The notes beneath the pieces were generated by a model. That model was not told where the DNA came from and did not search any database. It saw nothing but the letters and a program-made list of their open reading frames with translations. DNA of 15,051 bases, taken from positions 1-15,051 of the forward strand of contig JACTVT010000052.1 of assembly GCA_014465955.1 (NCBI GenBank), read 5' to 3'. Within the stretch, counting starts at the first letter, position 1, and every line of letters begins with the position of its first letter. Below are positions 6,958 through 13,394 of this stretch, in pieces. The DNA is from Eubacterium sp. (GTDB lineage Bacteria; Bacillota; Clostridia; Oscillospirales; Acutalibacteraceae). Made by a program: the position numbers and the translations under genes.

Positions 6958-7747
6958 AATTAAAAATGTTTTTAAAACCTTTAATCCGGGCACTGTTAAT
7001 GAAAAACACGCTCTTAATGGTATAAATTTAACGCTTAATGAGGGCGATTTCGTAACCGTTATCGGCGGTAACGGTGCAGGTAAATCAACGATGCTCAATA
7101 TGGTGGCAGGCGTTTATCCTGTTGACAGCGGTTCAATTGTAATTGACGGTGTTGATGTTACAAAATTGCCTGAGCACAAACGTGCAAAATATATCGGAAG
7201 AGTTTTCCAGGACCCTATGACAGGCACTGCCGCTGATATGCAGATTGTAGAAAATCTTGCACTTGCATCAAGGCGCGGCAAATTCCGCACATTAAGGCCG
7301 GGTGTTACAAAAAAAGAAAAAGCAGAGTATGCAGAAATTCTTAAATCACTTGATCTGGGACTTGAAACAAGGCTTACATCAAAGGTCGGTCTGCTTTCAG
7401 GCGGTCAGAGGCAGGCAATTACACTGCTTATGGCAACGCTTAAAAAGCCGAAAGTTCTTCTGCTTGATGAACATACGGCAGCGCTTGACCCGAAAACGGC
7501 GGCTAAGGTTCTTGAACTTACTACCGAAATTGTTGAAAAGGACAATCTTACAACAATTATGATTACGCATAATATGAAAGACGCCATCGCAATCGGCAAT
7601 AGGCTGATTATGATGAACGACGGTAAGATTATTTATGATGTTGCAGGCGAGGAAAAGAAAAACCTTACTACTGCCGATCTTCTTGAAAAGTTTAAGGTTA
7701 CAAGCGGCGGCGAACTTGATAATGACAGAATGATTTTATCAGAATAA
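6950..7747 (+). CDS. ABC transporter ATP-binding protein (TrpZ-like)
   Basis: A 265-residue cytoplasmic nucleotide-binding subunit. Walker A is GGNGAGKST (39-47), the Q-loop Gln87 lies in GRVFQDPMTGT, the ABC signature is LSGGQRQA (149-156), Walker B is VLLLDE (169-174) followed by HTAALDP, and the switch His207 is in MITHNM. The DEHTAALDP form and the long insert after the Q-loop are usual for this uptake family. The frame opens at GTG 6941, but ATG 6950 is chosen because CGGAGG (6935-6940) lies 9 nt ahead and MLEIKNVFKTF is the family start. It powers the permease encoded just upstream. Confidence 0.95.
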   Translation: MLEIKNVFKTFNPGTVNEKHALNGINLTLNEGDFVTVIGGNGAGKSTMLNMVAGVYPVDSGSIVIDGVDVTKLPEHKRAKYIGRVFQDPMTGTAADMQIVENLALASRRGKFRTLRPGVTKKEKAEYAEILKSLDLGLETRLTSKVGLLSGGQRQAITLLMATLKKPKVLLLDEHTAALDPKTAAKVLELTTEIVEKDNLTTIMITHNMKDAIAIGNRLIMMNDGKIIYDVAGEEKKNLTTADLLEKFKVTSGGELDNDRMILSE

Positions 7748-7752
7748 TATAC

Positions 7753-7786
7753 AAAAAAACGGCCGGATAAAAAATCCGACCGTTTT
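7753..7786. terminator. Bidirectional terminator between convergent operons
   Basis: AAAACGG (7756-7762) pairs with CCGTTTT (7780-7786), and CGGAT (7764-7768) with ATCCG (7774-7778), with one C-A mismatch and an A5 loop. Seven A's at 7753-7759 give a strong U-tract for - strand transcripts; TTTT at 7783-7786 serves the + strand. The ABC operon ends at 7747 and the response regulator gene ends at 7810. Confidence 0.85.
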
Positions 7787-7809
7787 GTTATTCATTTATG
7801 AAAAAATAC

Positions 7810-8505
7810 TTATTTCATAAACCTGTACCCTCTTCCCCACACGGTGTGTATGAAATCGAGGTTTGGGTCTATTTCTTTGATTTTATCTCTGATTCTGTTT
7901 ACGTGCACGGTTATGGTTGATGTTTCGCCTATTGAGTCATAATTCCATATTTCGTTAAACAGTTCTTCTTTGGTGAAAACGGTGTCGGGTGATTTTGCAA
8001 GAAAATAGATTAAATCAAATTCTTTGTTTGTAAGCACAATTTCCGTATCATTTATATATGCACGGCGTGATGCTTTTTCAAGTTTTAATGCACCGATTGT
8101 GATATCCTTGTCATCGGTGTTCTTTTTTTCTTTTGCCGTCAGGCGATTGTATCTGCTGATGTGTGCAATAACTCTTGCCACAAGTTCACCGGGTGAAAAT
8201 GGTTTTACAATGTAGTCATCTGCACCGAAACCAAGACCTTTGATTTTATCAAGGTCTTCTTTTTTTGCACTAACAAGCAGAATGGGTATATCTTTTTCAG
8301 CCCTTATTTTTCTGCATACTTCAAGACCGTCTATTTTAGGCAGCATAATATCAAGTAAAATCAGGTCAAAATCACCGCTTAGTGCCATCTTTAAACCTGT
8401 TTCACCGTCTGCAGCGGTGCTTACGCTGAAAGAGTTTGCTTCAAGATAATCTTTTTCAATACCCTGAATGTTTAAATCATCTTCAATTATCAGAATTTTT
8501 TTCAT
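7810..8505 (-). CDS. OmpR/PhoB-family response regulator
   Basis: A 231-residue DNA-binding regulator. The receiver domain (1-120) has the acidic pocket Glu8-Asp9-Asp10, phosphoacceptor Asp52 in LLDIMLP, Ser79 and Lys101 in the KPF motif. The C-terminal winged helix (about 130-230) shows the ITVHVNRIRDKI recognition helix and the closing VWGRGYRF hairpin. Its ATG overlaps the kinase gene by 23 nt, with AAGGAG inside the kinase end, so kinase and regulator are coupled. It should be phosphorylated by that kinase and control transcription; target genes are not visible, though autoregulation of the operon is usual in such systems. Confidence 0.95.
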   Translation of the reverse strand: MKKILIIEDDLNIQGIEKDYLEANSFSVSTAADGETGLKMALSGDFDLILLDIMLPKIDGLEVCRKIRAEKDIPILLVSAKKEDLDKIKGLGFGADDYIVKPFSPGELVARVIAHISRYNRLTAKEKKNTDDKDITIGALKLEKASRRAYINDTEIVLTNKEFDLIYFLAKSPDTVFTKEELFNEIWNYDSIGETSTITVHVNRIRDKIKEIDPNLDFIHTVWGRGYRFMK

Positions 8506-10033
8506 TGCCGCTCTCCTTATTTAATTGCCTTTGCTCTATTGGCAGAGAAATATATATTGAAAGTCCGTTTCCGAGTTCACTCTGTGCCCATATCATTCCG
8601 CCGTGAAGTTCTATAATCTGTTTGCACACGGAAAGTCCGAGACCTGAGCCGTCACGCACATTTGAGCGTGCCTTGTCTGCTCGGTAAAGTGTATCAAAAA
8701 TTCTCGGCAGACTTTGCTTGTCAACACCCATTCCGTTGTCCTTTATTTCAAATATAACGGATTGCGAATATTCAGAAACGCTGAGTGTGATTTTTCCATG
8801 CCTGTCCGGCTGTTTGTATTTAACACTGTTTGAGATTATATTGCTTATAACTCTTGCAAATCTGTCTGTATCAATTTTAAAACTCGGGTTTGTTTTTGCG
8901 TTGTTTATAACCTCAAAATCAAAATCTTTTTCAGCAAGGTCATTTTTCAAATCTTCCGTAAACGCAATAAAATCGTCAATGCTTACTTCTTCGAAATTCA
9001 GCGTAATGTTGCCGAGTTCAAGTTTTGAAATAGTCAGCAGGTCATCAAGCATTTTTTCGGTATCGCAGGTGCTCGCGTAAATTGTGTTCAGATAATGCTC
9101 TTTTTTTTCAGGCGTGTCGGCAATGCCGTCGCGAAGTCCTTCAACATAGCCTTTTATAGAGGTCAGCGGTGTTCTTAAATCGTGTGCAATCCCTGCAATC
9201 ATTTCTTTTTGCTGTGTATCTGCACGCTGTTGTTTTTCCATAAAATATTTAATCTGACTGCTCATATTGTTAAAATTGTCGGCAAGCATACCAAGTTCGT
9301 TTTTTGACTTATAGTCAATTTGGTAATCAAGATTGCCTTTTGAAAGTTCGTCTGCGCCTGCCGAAATTTTATTGATCGGCTTGATGAGAGTGTTTGAAGT
9401 AATCAGTGAAATGATAACAATCGTCAGAATAAATATGAAAATAATAACTGCAACAATAATTATTGTTCGTGATGTTATCAGGCTTTCGTAATTTTCGTTC
9501 GGCAGTTTTGCCGAATTTTCGGGCACGGTATATGAATTGTTTTTTATTACAATTGTATAGCGGTTGCCTGTTGCATCATCGGCGTGGCTTATAATTGTTA
9601 AATCATTGTTTTTGAAAGAATAGGCGTTTTCCGTTTTGTCGATTTCATCAAAGTTGATTTCACTGCCTTCGCTTTTATAAAAAGGCTCGCCGTTTTTTTC
9701 AATATAAAATGATGTGTCAAGCGTTTCAATCGGTGAAATGAATCCTTTAAGAATTCCCAGTGTTTCTTCATCATCTTTTCCGCTTATCAGTGCGTTTGAA
9801 ATGTCTGTCACCGTCTGATTCCATTGAATGTTGTTTATCAGGCTGTATGACGTTGTCGTTACTGACGAAAAATCAAATTTTGACGCCATTGTATTTAAAA
9901 ATACGGTTGCAAATGACACTATTATTATAATAGGTATAACAATTGCAAGCACTGATGTAAGCGCAATTCTGGTGCGTATTTTAAAGTTTTTGGTGGTTTC
10001 TTTAATTTTTTCGGTCTGATTTTTCTTTGCCAT
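8483..10033 (-). CDS. Membrane sensor histidine kinase (HAMP-HisKA-HATPase)
   Basis: A 516-residue sensor. TM1 is about residues 22-47 and TM2 about 189-213. They enclose an extracellular region of ~140 residues (48-188) that I do not recognise. A HAMP linker (about 214-268) follows, then HisKA with phosphoacceptor His284 in AGIAHDLRTPLTS. The HATPase_c domain has the N-box (Asn398, Asn402), G1 DNGMGV (432-437), F-box and G2 GSGLGL (462-467). No clear Shine-Dalgarno precedes ATG 10033, and the start lies 2 nt after the stop of the PHP gene, so translation probably depends on coupling to it. The signal sensed is unknown. The general architecture resembles BaeS/PhoR-like kinases of Clostridia. 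Confidence 0.94.
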   Translation of the reverse strand: MAKKNQTEKIKETTKNFKIRTRIALTSVLAIVIPIIIIVSFATVFLNTMASKFDFSSVTTTSYSLINNIQWNQTVTDISNALISGKDDEETLGILKGFISPIETLDTSFYIEKNGEPFYKSEGSEINFDEIDKTENAYSFKNNDLTIISHADDATGNRYTIVIKNNSYTVPENSAKLPNENYESLITSRTIIIVAVIIFIFILTIVIISLITSNTLIKPINKISAGADELSKGNLDYQIDYKSKNELGMLADNFNNMSSQIKYFMEKQQRADTQQKEMIAGIAHDLRTPLTSIKGYVEGLRDGIADTPEKKEHYLNTIYASTCDTEKMLDDLLTISKLELGNITLNFEEVSIDDFIAFTEDLKNDLAEKDFDFEVINNAKTNPSFKIDTDRFARVISNIISNSVKYKQPDRHGKITLSVSEYSQSVIFEIKDNGMGVDKQSLPRIFDTLYRADKARSNVRDGSGLGLSVCKQIIELHGGMIWAQSELGNGLSIYISLPIEQRQLNKESGNEKNSDN

Positions 10034-10035
10034 AA

Positions 10036-11019
10036 TTATTCAAAATAAATCGGATTGGTAAATGCGCGCATAAACGGCGGCATTACCTCCTTGTTGCATT
10101 TTAAGAATTTCTTTTCAACTGTCTTGTAAAGCGCTTTTACAGGTCCTTGGAATTCATATGTAATTTCAACTCTTACAAAGCCTTTTTCCTGTACTTCACA
10201 CTGAAAATACAGTGCGTTTTCAAAGCCGTTTGCTCTGTGGGTGTAGATTTCTTTTTCGTTGTTGTAAACTCTTACTGTGTGGCGCGGCTGCAGTTTGATA
10301 ACAGCAATGTCAACCGTTGTGCCTTTTTCAAACTTAACAGTGTCACCCACATTGGCATCACCGCAGGTAAGGTAAATCTCTGTTGATTTCGGTGAGTTCG
10401 TTACAAAGCAGTGCCCCTCACGCATAGCCTTCAATATTGCAGACGGCGTGTTGTCTTCGGCAAGAACATATGTTGTCGGGTGTGCAAGAATATCAAGGCC
10501 TGCGTAGTTTTTGTGGTAGTCCGAACCGCCTACAGCAGCAATTTTTTCGCCGTTCAGAAGTTTGTTTACCCACCAGTCACGGTTTATCATATTGTCAGTA
10601 TGCTGAATTGTGTTCCAAACCTCAACGCAGTCGCAGTATAAATCGTCAATATCAATCGTAAAGCCGCACTGCGAGCAGAACGGATGGTTCAGTGAAATTG
10701 TTGCGCCTGCATCTTTGCATTTTTTTATGATTTCATCATAATCTTCTTTTGTTGTAATGTCATACGGCGGTTCCTGCGGCACTTTTGCACCCCAGATGTT
10801 TACATGACCTGCGTCAACCGTGATTTCCTGACCCTGAATTACAAGCATATCGCCGTCATAATAACTCTTTTCAACGCTGTTGAAATTGTGGTCGGTGATA
10901 ATCATAAAGTCAAGTCCCGATTGTTTGCACCTGTCTACAAGTTGCCCCTTTGTAAGTACACCGTCACTGTTAATTGTGTGCAGGTGTGTGTCACCTTTAA
11001 ACCATTTCTTTTCTGCCAT
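10036..11019 (-). CDS. PHP-domain metal-dependent phosphoesterase
   Basis: A 327-residue soluble protein, first gene of the minus-strand operon. The PHP metal ligands are visible: His12 and His14 in DTHLHT, Asp19, His44 in TDHN, Glu65 in GQE, His112 in NHP, and Asp167 and His169 in GGSDYH. The PHP core covers about 1-205, followed by a beta-rich C-terminal region (210-300) like that seen in CehA/McbA-type hydrolases. No signal peptide is present. AAGGGG lies 9-10 nt before the ATG. Substrates of this family range from histidinol phosphate to oligonucleotides and phosphodiesters, so no specific reaction is assigned. The tight link to a two-component system suggests a shared response. Confidence 0.88.
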   Translation of the reverse strand: MAEKKWFKGDTHLHTINSDGVLTKGQLVDRCKQSGLDFMIITDHNFNSVEKSYYDGDMLVIQGQEITVDAGHVNIWGAKVPQEPPYDITTKEDYDEIIKKCKDAGATISLNHPFCSQCGFTIDIDDLYCDCVEVWNTIQHTDNMINRDWWVNKLLNGEKIAAVGGSDYHKNYAGLDILAHPTTYVLAEDNTPSAILKAMREGHCFVTNSPKSTEIYLTCGDANVGDTVKFEKGTTVDIAVIKLQPRHTVRVYNNEKEIYTHRANGFENALYFQCEVQEKGFVRVEITYEFQGPVKALYKTVEKKFLKCNKEVMPPFMRAFTNPIYFE

Positions 11020-11049
11020 AATTTTTCACCCCTTAATATAATTAATTTT

Positions 11050-11078
11050 ATTTTATCATATATGTTTTAATTATTCAA
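11050..11078 (-). promoter_or_regulatory. Promoter of the PHP-kinase-regulator operon
   Basis: On the - strand: TTGAAT (+ 11073-11078), 17-nt spacer, TAAAAT (+ 11050-11055), with an extended -10 TGA (+ 11056-11058). It is divergent from bioY and lies about 65 nt from the bioY -35. Confidence 0.65.
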
Positions 11079-11112
11079 TGCTGTTTTTGTGAACAAAAGC
11101 GTTATATAAATT

Positions 11113-11150
11113 CAATTGTAAACCGAATTTAAAATAAAAGTTGACAATTG
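11113..11150 (+). promoter_or_regulatory. BirA-type biotin operator upstream of bioY
   Basis: TTGTAAAC (11116-11123), 16-nt spacer, GTTGACAA (11140-11147). Extending outwards gives 11-nt inverted arms (11113-11123 and 11140-11150) with one mismatch. This matches the known BirA site pattern (TTGTWAAC, spacer 14-16, GTTWACAA). The right arm covers the bioY -35 box, a good position for biotin-dependent repression. Confidence 0.78.
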
Positions 11151-11169
11151 TTTCGTTATATTATATAAA
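11141..11169 (+). promoter_or_regulatory. bioY promoter
   Basis: Perfect TTGACA at 11141-11146, 17-nt spacer, TATAAA at 11164-11169. The -35 is embedded in the right half of the BirA-type palindrome. Confidence 0.8.
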
Positions 11170-11198
11170 ATATGAAGAAATGAAAAGGAGATATCATT

Positions 11199-11774
11199 AT
11201 GAGTGAAATATCAGTTGAAAAAGAAAAGAAAAAAAGGAAAATGAAAACGCTTGACGTGGTGTATATCGGCCTGTTTGCCGCTGTAATGGCCGTCTGCTCG
11301 TGGATTTCCATACCGCTTACCGTGCCGATTACTCTTCAGACCTTCGGCGTATGCTGTGCAGTCGGTCTGTTGGGACTTAAAAGAGGAACGCTGTCCGTTC
11401 TGGTTTATATTATTCTCGGCCTTGTCGGCGTGCCTGTTTTCGCCGGTTTTACAAGCGGAGTCGGCATTCTTGCAGGCACAACAGGCGGTTATATTGTCGG
11501 CTTTGTTTTTACTGCCTTGATTGTCGGACTGATGACAAAGTTGCTCGGCAATAAACTGTGGGTTTACATTGTTTCAATGGTGCTCGGTATAGCAGTCTGC
11601 TATGTGTTCGGCACGGTGTGGTATATTGTTGTTTATAATAACGGTAATGCAGACGCAGTGTCACTCGGTACAGTGCTTGGCTGGTGTGTAACGCCGTTTA
11701 TTATTCCCGATATGGTCAAAATCGCATTGGCATCGGTTATCTGCACAAGGGTGAAAAAGTATGTTAAGGATTAA
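11199..11774 (+). CDS. bioY: Biotin transporter BioY (ECF S-component)
   Basis: A 191-residue integral membrane protein with about six hydrophobic helices after a highly charged N-terminus (KEKKKRKMK). Family signatures are LTVPITLQTFGV (about 40-51), GVPVFAGFTSGVGILAGTTGGYIVGF (in the 76-101 region, where GTTGGY replaces the common GPTGGY), and a C-terminal PDMVKIALA segment. It binds biotin in the membrane and normally works with a shared EcfA-EcfA'-EcfT module, none of which is in the window. AAGGAG (11185-11190 region) precedes ATG 11199. The BirA-type operator on its promoter independently supports biotin as the substrate. Confidence 0.93.
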   Translation: MSEISVEKEKKKRKMKTLDVVYIGLFAAVMAVCSWISIPLTVPITLQTFGVCCAVGLLGLKRGTLSVLVYIILGLVGVPVFAGFTSGVGILAGTTGGYIVGFVFTALIVGLMTKLLGNKLWVYIVSMVLGIAVCYVFGTVWYIVVYNNGNADAVSLGTVLGWCVTPFIIPDMVKIALASVICTRVKKYVKD

Positions 11775-11777
11775 AAT

Positions 11778-11818
11778 ATAACGGTAGTGTGAGGGCATAC
11801 CGCCTTATAGGGCGTTAT
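11778..11818 (+). repeat. Weak inverted repeat after bioY
   Basis: ATAACG (11778-11783) and CGTTAT (11813-11818) are inverted; inside, CGCC (11801-11804) can pair with GGCG (11811-11814), competing with the outer arm. There is no T-tract. It may be a decayed relative of the palindromic repeats or a poor 3'-end structure. Confidence 0.35.
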
Positions 11819-11828
11819 TGTATTAATC

Positions 11829-11856
11829 GTAGGGTGCGGCGTCTTCGACGCACCGC
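11829..11856 (+). repeat. GTAGGG palindromic repeat, copy 6 (+ orientation)
   Basis: CGTAGG then GGTGC (11833-11837) paired with GCACC (11850-11854), and GTC/GAC (11841-11843/11847-11849) with a three-base bulge. Same 5' flank as the other + copies, but a more degenerate stem. It lies 19 nt before the DUF1284 start codon. Confidence 0.6.
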
Positions 11857-11874
11857 AAATATAAAGGTGAAAAT

Positions 11875-12171
11875 ATGTTGAAAATCAGACCCCACCATTT
11901 AAACTGTATGCCTCGGTTTATCGGTAAAGGCTACAGTGATGATTTTTGCAGAAATATGCAGAAAATCAAGGCACGTATTGAAAACGGCGAGCCGTATACA
12001 CTTGTTTATGAGGCAGATGATATTTGTGCCCTTTGCCCGAATCTGATTGACGGCGTGTGTAAAGATAACGATAAAGTTCTGCGGTATGACAGATTAAGCG
12101 TTGATGAAACCGATATATCAAAAATTTGCCCCGACTGTCAGTGGTATGAAATATGCAGTAGGTTTCAGTAA
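11875..12171 (+). CDS. DUF1284 family cysteine-rich protein
   Basis: A 98-residue protein starting MLKIRPHHLNC, the hallmark of DUF1284 (PF06935), which has no assigned reaction. It has eight cysteines: Cys11, Cys25, Cys51-x2-Cys54 with Cys62, and Cys85-x2-Cys88 with Cys94, plus His7-His8. The two CxxC...C groups suggest metal or Fe-S binding, by inference only. No membrane or signal segment is seen. AAAGG (11863-11867) precedes ATG 11875. It is on the same strand and 100 nt after bioY with no clear promoter between, so it could be co-transcribed, though a functional tie to biotin is not shown. Confidence 0.85.
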   Translation: MLKIRPHHLNCMPRFIGKGYSDDFCRNMQKIKARIENGEPYTLVYEADDICALCPNLIDGVCKDNDKVLRYDRLSVDETDISKICPDCQWYEICSRFQ

Positions 12172-12201
12172 TTATTTATATTACAGATGTAAAATTATTA
12201 T

Positions 12202-12229
12202 CGTAGGGGAGGGTCTCTGCACCCTCCCG
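12202..12229 (+). repeat. GTAGGGG palindromic repeat, copy 7 (+ orientation)
   Basis: CGTAG then GGGAGGGT (12207-12214) and ACCCTCCC (12221-12228) around loop CTCTGC. It is nearly identical to copy 3 (3593-3620), except that the loop-closing C-G pair is now T-A, a compensated change. No T-tract follows. Confidence 0.8.
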
Positions 12230-12282
12230 AAACAGCGTGGTTTATAAATTGTTTATATGAAGTATAAAATTAATAAAAATAT

Positions 12283-12302
12283 TTTACAAATTATCTTGTA
12301 AA
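12283..12302 (+). promoter_or_regulatory. Inverted repeat overlapping the SDR -35 box
   Basis: TTTACAA (12283-12289) and TTGTAAA (12296-12302) are perfect inverted 7-mers with a 6-nt spacer. The right arm contains the -35 hexamer. This is the position of a repressor site; the regulator is unknown. Confidence 0.45.
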
Positions 12303-12324
12303 CACGGTTGGTTTTTAGTATAAT
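12296..12324 (+). promoter_or_regulatory. Promoter of the short-chain dehydrogenase gene
   Basis: TTGTAA (12296-12301), 17-nt spacer, perfect TATAAT (12319-12324). A further 39 nt leads to ATG 12364. Confidence 0.72.
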
Positions 12325-12363
12325 ATTTCTGTAAATTATAAAAAAGATAACGGAGGGGTTATT

Positions 12364-13200
12364 ATGTCAAACTGCTGGCTTAACGGAAAAACCTGTGTTG
12401 TTACAGGCGCATCCGGCGGTATGGGTGCAGGAATTGCTGCTACTCTTATTAAAAAACACGGTTGTAAGGTAATCGGCGTTGCAAGGTCTGAACCGAAAAT
12501 GATTAAATTTATTGAGGAACTCGGTCCAACATATGCAGAGCAGTTTTCTTACAAACTTTTTGATGTTTCCAAAAAAGAAAACTGGGATAATTTTGTTGAG
12601 GAATTGCAGGCAGACGGCGTTAAGGTTGATATTCTTGTAAACAATGCAGGTATTCTCCCTAAATTCAAGCGCTTCGACAGATATGATATGGACGAAATTG
12701 AAAGAGCAATCAACATCAATTTCTATTCCTGCGTATATTCAATCAAGGCTATGCTTCCTATGCTTCTTGAAAGCCCCGAAGGCGGTATCGTAAATATTGA
12801 TTCATCTGCTGCTCTTATGAGCCTTGCAGGCACAACGATGTATTCCGCTTCAAAGGCTGCTTTGAAAGGTTTTACAGAGGCACTCAGAGAAGAGTTCAGA
12901 GGCAAACTTTTTGTCGGCCTTGTTTGTCCCGGCTTTACAAAGACTGATATTTTCCGTGATCAGAAGAATGAGGGCGGAAAGGGTCAGAAGATTATGGACA
13001 TGATTTCAACAGACTGTGATCTTATGGTTAAAATGATTATGTTCGGTCTTGAGCATAAGCAGCAACTTCAGATTCACGGTATGGACGCTCATGCTATGAG
13101 TGTATTCGGCAAACTTCTTCCTGTAAATGGCTCACGCCTTTTCAGCGCAATTATGAAGGCAGCCGATATAGACCTTTTCAAAGACGTATTTAACGATTGA
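12364..13200 (+). CDS. Classical short-chain dehydrogenase/reductase (SDR)
   Basis: A 278-residue NAD(P)-dependent oxidoreductase. The cofactor glycine motif is TGASGGMG (14-21). Arg41 after the second strand hints at an NADP preference. NNAG is at 93-96. The catalytic set is Asn118, Ser147/148 in NIDSSAA, Tyr160 and Lys164 in YSASK. PGFTKTDI (189-196) closes the active site. The extended C-terminus (about 200-278, methionine-rich) makes it slightly longer than the 250-residue norm. GGAGG (12352-12356) sets the start. The substrate is unknown; many anaerobe SDRs of this type reduce sugars, sterols or acyl intermediates. The symporter gene that follows may or may not be functionally linked. 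Confidence 0.9.
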   Translation: MSNCWLNGKTCVVTGASGGMGAGIAATLIKKHGCKVIGVARSEPKMIKFIEELGPTYAEQFSYKLFDVSKKENWDNFVEELQADGVKVDILVNNAGILPKFKRFDRYDMDEIERAININFYSCVYSIKAMLPMLLESPEGGIVNIDSSAALMSLAGTTMYSASKAALKGFTEALREEFRGKLFVGLVCPGFTKTDIFRDQKNEGGKGQKIMDMISTDCDLMVKMIMFGLEHKQQLQIHGMDAHAMSVFGKLLPVNGSRLFSAIMKAADIDLFKDVFND

Positions 13201-13206
13201 TAATTT

Positions 13207-13319
13207 AGGCAATGAGTAGAAATCCAAACCGTGGTTAAAATTGGCTGATTTGCCCTTTTTATGAAGTTTTCGCTTTAATTCTGCATTTTGGGCAGGTTCG
13301 GATTTTCTATTCATTGCCT
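13207..13319 (+). repeat. 113-bp element with near-perfect 24/25-nt inverted ends
   Basis: The left arm 13207-13230 (AGGCAATGAGTAGAAATCC, then AAACC) is the inverted complement of the right arm 13295-13319 apart from two substitutions and one extra base. Inside, TGCCC (13251-13255) pairs with GGGCA (13290-13294), which directly extends the right arm and leaves a one-sided 20-nt bulge. No gene, and no target-site duplication visible at the ends. It could be a MITE-like insertion, a dispersed repeat, or a structured leader RNA for the symporter gene. Confidence 0.75.
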
Positions 13320-13321
13320 GG

Positions 13322-13377
13322 CAAACAGGGTGCAAACGGCACAAAGACGTGCCGTTTCACCCTTTTGTACTTTTTTA
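13322..13377 (+). terminator. Terminator-like hairpin just before the symporter ribosome binding site
   Basis: AAACGGCAC (13334-13342) pairs with GTGCCGTTT (13349-13357), AGGGTG with CACCCT, and CAAA with TTTG, with two single-C bulges and loop AAAGAC: about 19 pairs. TTTTGTACTTTTTT follows. It would end SDR transcripts, yet only 13 bases separate its stem from the symporter Shine-Dalgarno, so it could also be an attenuator for that gene. Confidence 0.72.
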
Positions 13378-13394
13378 TATCGGAGGTTTTTCAT

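Noticed and set aside
12296..12303. TTGTAAAC before the SDR as a second BirA site
   Set aside because: The half-site matches, but its mate is upstream in the opposite order (TTTACAA-N6-TTGTAAA), not the BirA layout with a 14-16 nt spacer.
13132..13344. 70-codon - strand frame covering the SDR end and the inverted-repeat element
   Set aside because: It runs into the SDR gene and the terminator hairpin, has no visible ribosome binding site, and is explained by the inverted repeat. A short peptide from within the element is not excluded but not supported.
13314..13394. Longer symporter N-terminus starting at 13314
   Set aside because: The extension would be translated from the hairpin, and ATG 13395 has a strong CGGAGG site and the normal family N-terminus.
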